Below are positions 62,210 to 64,000 of a stretch of DNA of 64,000 nt, one piece after another (the stretch's first letter is position 1; each line of letters opens with the position of its first letter). The notes below the pieces were generated by a model. It made no database searches, was not told where the DNA came from, and was given only the letters and a program-made list of their open reading frames with translations. The stretch lies in the NCBI RefSeq assembly GCF_027492855.1, contig NZ_JAPUDY010000008.1, positions 276,273 through 340,272 on the forward strand. The letters run 5' to 3'. The translations under genes and the position numbers were made by a program. The DNA is from Acidovorax sp. (GTDB taxonomy: Bacteria > Pseudomonadota > Gammaproteobacteria > Burkholderiales > Burkholderiaceae_C).

Positions 62210-62503
62210 ATGAACAAGACCGCACGTTTCCTCTCGCTCGCCGCTGTGGCTGCTTTCGCTTCCTTTGGCGCCATGGCTGACGAAGCCGATGGCTCACAGT
62301 TCGCGACGAAGTTTGAAACCAACCGCACCCGTGCTGAAGTGGTTGCCGAAGCCTCTACCGTAGCCCAGACCCGCAGCCTTGAGCCCGCCGGTTCGCGCGT
62401 GTCGACGTATCAATCCACGGCCGACCGCAGCATGGTGAGCGCCCAGGCCGAACAAGGCGCCCGCGCAGGCGTGCTGGCCCGCGGCGAGTTCGGCATGCGC
62501 TGA
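62210..62503 (+). CDS. DUF4148-family secreted protein, copy 3
   Basis: The 97-residue protein shares its signal peptide with copy 2 but diverges at the C-terminus (STADRSMVSAQAEQGARAGV and LARGEFGMR). It is the last of the tandem set, followed by a terminator. The C-terminal part looks like the older sequence, whereas copies 1 and 2 share a newer one. Confidence 0.88.
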   Translation: MNKTARFLSLAAVAAFASFGAMADEADGSQFATKFETNRTRAEVVAEASTVAQTRSLEPAGSRVSTYQSTADRSMVSAQAEQGARAGVLARGEFGMR

Positions 62504-62526
62504 TCTGCCCCGCACGGCACACAAAC

Positions 62527-62556
62527 AAAAAGCTCCCTCGGGAGCTTTTTGTTTTT
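62527..62556 (+). terminator. Intrinsic terminator after DUF4148 copy 3
   Basis: AAAAAGCTCCC / GGGAGCTTTTT with a two-base loop plus GTTTTTT. It ends the triplicated set. Confidence 0.9.
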
Positions 62557-62604
62557 TGCTACTATTTTTGCAGCACCATTGAAGACGGGACAAGCGGTAG
62601 CGCC
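62552..62604. repeat. Degenerate REP-B
   Basis: TTTTTTGCTACTATTTTTGC with GGTAGCGCC downstream resembles the AT-rich half of REP-B. Confidence 0.5.
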
Positions 62605-62689
62605 CTAAAACCATCCCAAAATCGCTACCTGAAGGTCCGCCCGCCCTGAGTCTGCCCAAAGGCTGTGGGCAAAGGGCGCCCTCCTTGCG

Positions 62690-63706
62690 TTACTTGCCAC
62701 GCGCCTGTGCCACCGCACCCTGCACGTCCTTCCACAGGCTTTCACCCACGTTGGCGGCGATGCTGGCGTTCACGGCGCCCAGTTTTTCACGCATGCGGTT
62801 GGCCTCGGCGGCGGGCAACTCGTTCACCAACATGCCCTTGCCCTTCAAATCGGCCAGCGCCTTGTCGGCCTCGGCGCGGGTGTCCTGGCGCTCGAAGTCG
62901 CGGCTCTTCTTGGCGGCGTCGAGCAGCACCTTCTGCTCGGCCTTCGAGAGGCCGTCCCAATACTTCTTGCTCACCAGCACGATCCAGGGGCTGTAGACGT
63001 GGTTGGTGACGGTGAGGTACTTCTGCACCTCATAGAACTTGCTCGACAGGATGGTGTTGTAGGGGTTCTCCTGGCCGTCCACCGTCTTGGTTTCGAGCGC
63101 GGTGAAGAGTTCGGAGAACGGCAGCGGCACCGCGTTGGCGCCCAGTGTCTTGAAGCTGTCCAGGAACACGTTGTTCTGCATCACGCGCAGCTTGATGCCG
63201 TCCATGTCTTCGAGCTTGTTGACCGGGCGCTTGCTGTTGGTGAGGTTGCGAAAGCCGTTCTCCCAGTACACCAGGCCCACCAGGCCTTTTTCCTGCAGCT
63301 TGTCCATCACCTTCTGGCCCACGGGGCCGTCCAGCACCACGTCGGCCTCTTTGGCGTTGTTGAACAGGAAAGGTGTGTCCCAGATCGCCATCTCTTTGGT
63401 GATGCCCACCAGCGTGGCGGTGGAGCCGACCATCATTTCCTGTGCGCCGCCGATCAGCGCCTGCTGCATCTGCACGTCCGAGCCCAGCGCGGCGGCGCCG
63501 ATGGCACGCACCTTCATCTTGCCGCCCGAGGCTTTTTCGACCTCTTCGGCGAACAGCTTGGTGGCGCGGCCCTGGTTGGAGATTTCGTTGAGGCCGTAGC
63601 CAAAGCGGATGATGCGCGGCTTGAAGTCTTGCGCGGCGGCCTGGAACGAGCAGGCGACGGCAGCCACCGACAGGGCGGCCAGCAGGGTACGGCGGAAAGT
63701 TTTCAT
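62690..63706 (-). CDS. TRAP transporter substrate-binding protein (DctP family)
   Basis: The 338-residue protein has a signal peptide (MKTFRRTLLAALSVAAVACS, cut near AAAQ, residue 26) and the DctP fold (RFGYGLNEISNQGRATKLFAEEVEK, GLVYWENGFRNLTNSKRPV with the carboxylate-binding Arg, and SELFTALETKTVDGQENPYN). It binds an organic acid for a TRAP transporter. The start at 63706 follows ATGGAGACAACC. The large permease gene lies upstream across a REP-C copy. Confidence 0.93.
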   Translation of the reverse strand: MKTFRRTLLAALSVAAVACSFQAAAQDFKPRIIRFGYGLNEISNQGRATKLFAEEVEKASGGKMKVRAIGAAALGSDVQMQQALIGGAQEMMVGSTATLVGITKEMAIWDTPFLFNNAKEADVVLDGPVGQKVMDKLQEKGLVGLVYWENGFRNLTNSKRPVNKLEDMDGIKLRVMQNNVFLDSFKTLGANAVPLPFSELFTALETKTVDGQENPYNTILSSKFYEVQKYLTVTNHVYSPWIVLVSKKYWDGLSKAEQKVLLDAAKKSRDFERQDTRAEADKALADLKGKGMLVNELPAAEANRMREKLGAVNASIAANVGESLWKDVQGAVAQARGK

Positions 63707-63794
63707 GGTTGTCTCCATTGCGATGAGGAAGTGAGGAACAGCGGAAAAGGAATCACAGTGCATAGATGACGGTACTGGCGCGGCCGAGGCCAGT

Positions 63795-63898
63795 GCCCCC
63801 GCGCAAGGGCCGCCCCGCAGCGCTGGGGGCGTCCCCCTCCCGCATTGCGCAGCAATGCGAGAGAGGGGTGAAGGCGCGAAGCGACTCAGGGGGTGCTT
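63795..63898. repeat. REP-C repeat between dctM and dctP (inverted relative to 38770)
   Basis: GGGCCGCCCCGCAGCGCTGG ... GAAGGCGCGAAGCGACTCAG with CCCCCTGAG complement at the end. It is the complement of the copy at 38770. Confidence 0.85.
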
Positions 63899-63902
63899 CA
63901 TC

Positions 63903-64000
63903 TCACCTCATCCACAGGACGGGCGCAGTCACGATCTGCGGGAACACCACCAGCAGCGCCAGGATCAGCACGTAGGTGAATAGAAATGGGTTCACGCCCT
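63903..64000 (-). CDS. TRAP transporter large permease (DctM family), C-terminal end
   Basis: The last 31 residues or so of a gene running out of the window: a membrane helix FLFTYVLILALLVVFPQIVT and tail APVLWMR. The position beside dctP and the typical DctM ending (LVLFPQIVTWLP-like) support this. Only the end can be judged. Confidence 0.75.
   Translation of the reverse strand, partial: GVNPFLFTYVLILALLVVFPQIVTAPVLWMR

Larger units (their letters stand above)
61506..62503. repeat. Tandem triplication with 352-bp period
   Basis: Start codons lie at 61506, 61858 and 62210, exactly 352 bp apart. The sequence from the end of one gene through the spacer and signal peptide of the next (about 61784-61918 against 62136-62270) is nearly identical, a mark of recent duplication or gene conversion. 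Confidence 0.93.

Overview
The window looks like a chromosomal segment of a Comamonadaceae bacterium (Burkholderiales), closest in style to Acidovorax and its relatives. The grounds are high GC content, a beta-proteobacterial TCA gene order (acnB, lyase, mdh, gntR, sdhCDAB, sdhE, gltA), DUF4148 proteins, and several dispersed intergenic repeat families that I associate with this family. No rRNA, tRNA, CRISPR array, transposase or phage gene was seen. This is mostly core and metabolic chromosome; the unusual material lies in the repeats and regulatory leaders.

Layout. 1-3283: the end of a cytochrome bo oxidase operon (cyoC end, cyoD), a SURF1 assembly factor, and a redox-sensing RegB/RegA two-component pair. 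3376-15177: a TCA-cycle island. acnB, a secreted unknown protein, a malyl/citramalyl-CoA lyase-like protein and mdh run leftward; a GntR regulator, sdhCDAB, sdhE and gltA run rightward. 15294-18446: formaldehyde detoxification (frmR, a small membrane protein, frmA, fghA) with two FrmR-like operators. 18482-26171: an EptA-type lipid A phosphoethanolamine transferase, a small acetyltransferase, a LysR regulator divergent from an SbtA bicarbonate transporter, a radical SAM protein behind a perfect LexA box, rnk and an acyltransferase. 26323-29488: a GbsR-type regulator with a 34-bp palindrome, followed by cydAB.

29592-36673: nitronate monooxygenase, acyl-CoA dehydrogenase, etfBA, an MscS channel and an enoyl-CoA hydratase, all leftward. 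36836-43357: a histone-deacetylase-like hydrolase, then MoxR, DUF58, a TgpA-type transglutaminase and MltB. 43380-52672: an orphan substrate-binding protein, a small heat-shock protein, then an AraC regulator, a Liv-type ABC transporter and an aromatic-type aldehyde dehydrogenase, with an eight-copy heptamer repeat before the dehydrogenase. 52755-53700: about 1 kb without genes, made of nested inverted repeats. 53724-56028: tsaD and a LivK lipoprotein. 56329-60540: a nitrate-type ABC transporter (nrtABC) preceded by a NasT-like ANTAR regulator and a leader with two A1/G4 hexaloop hairpins overlapping an intrinsic terminator. 60554-64000: a CBS protein, three tandem DUF4148 genes on an exact 352-bp period, and a TRAP transporter (dctP, end of dctM).

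How the parts work together. Respiration genes dominate: two quinol oxidases (bo and bd), a RegBA redox switch, SDH and ETF all feed or drain the quinone pool, and each has its own local regulator. The strongest new-looking observations are the ANTAR attenuator, a dispersed repeat (here called REP-B) that has entered coding sequences and appears to encode the lipobox of MltB, the heptamer simple-sequence repeat, the LexA-box radical SAM gene and the large nested palindrome. All functional assignments come from reading the sequence; no database search was run.
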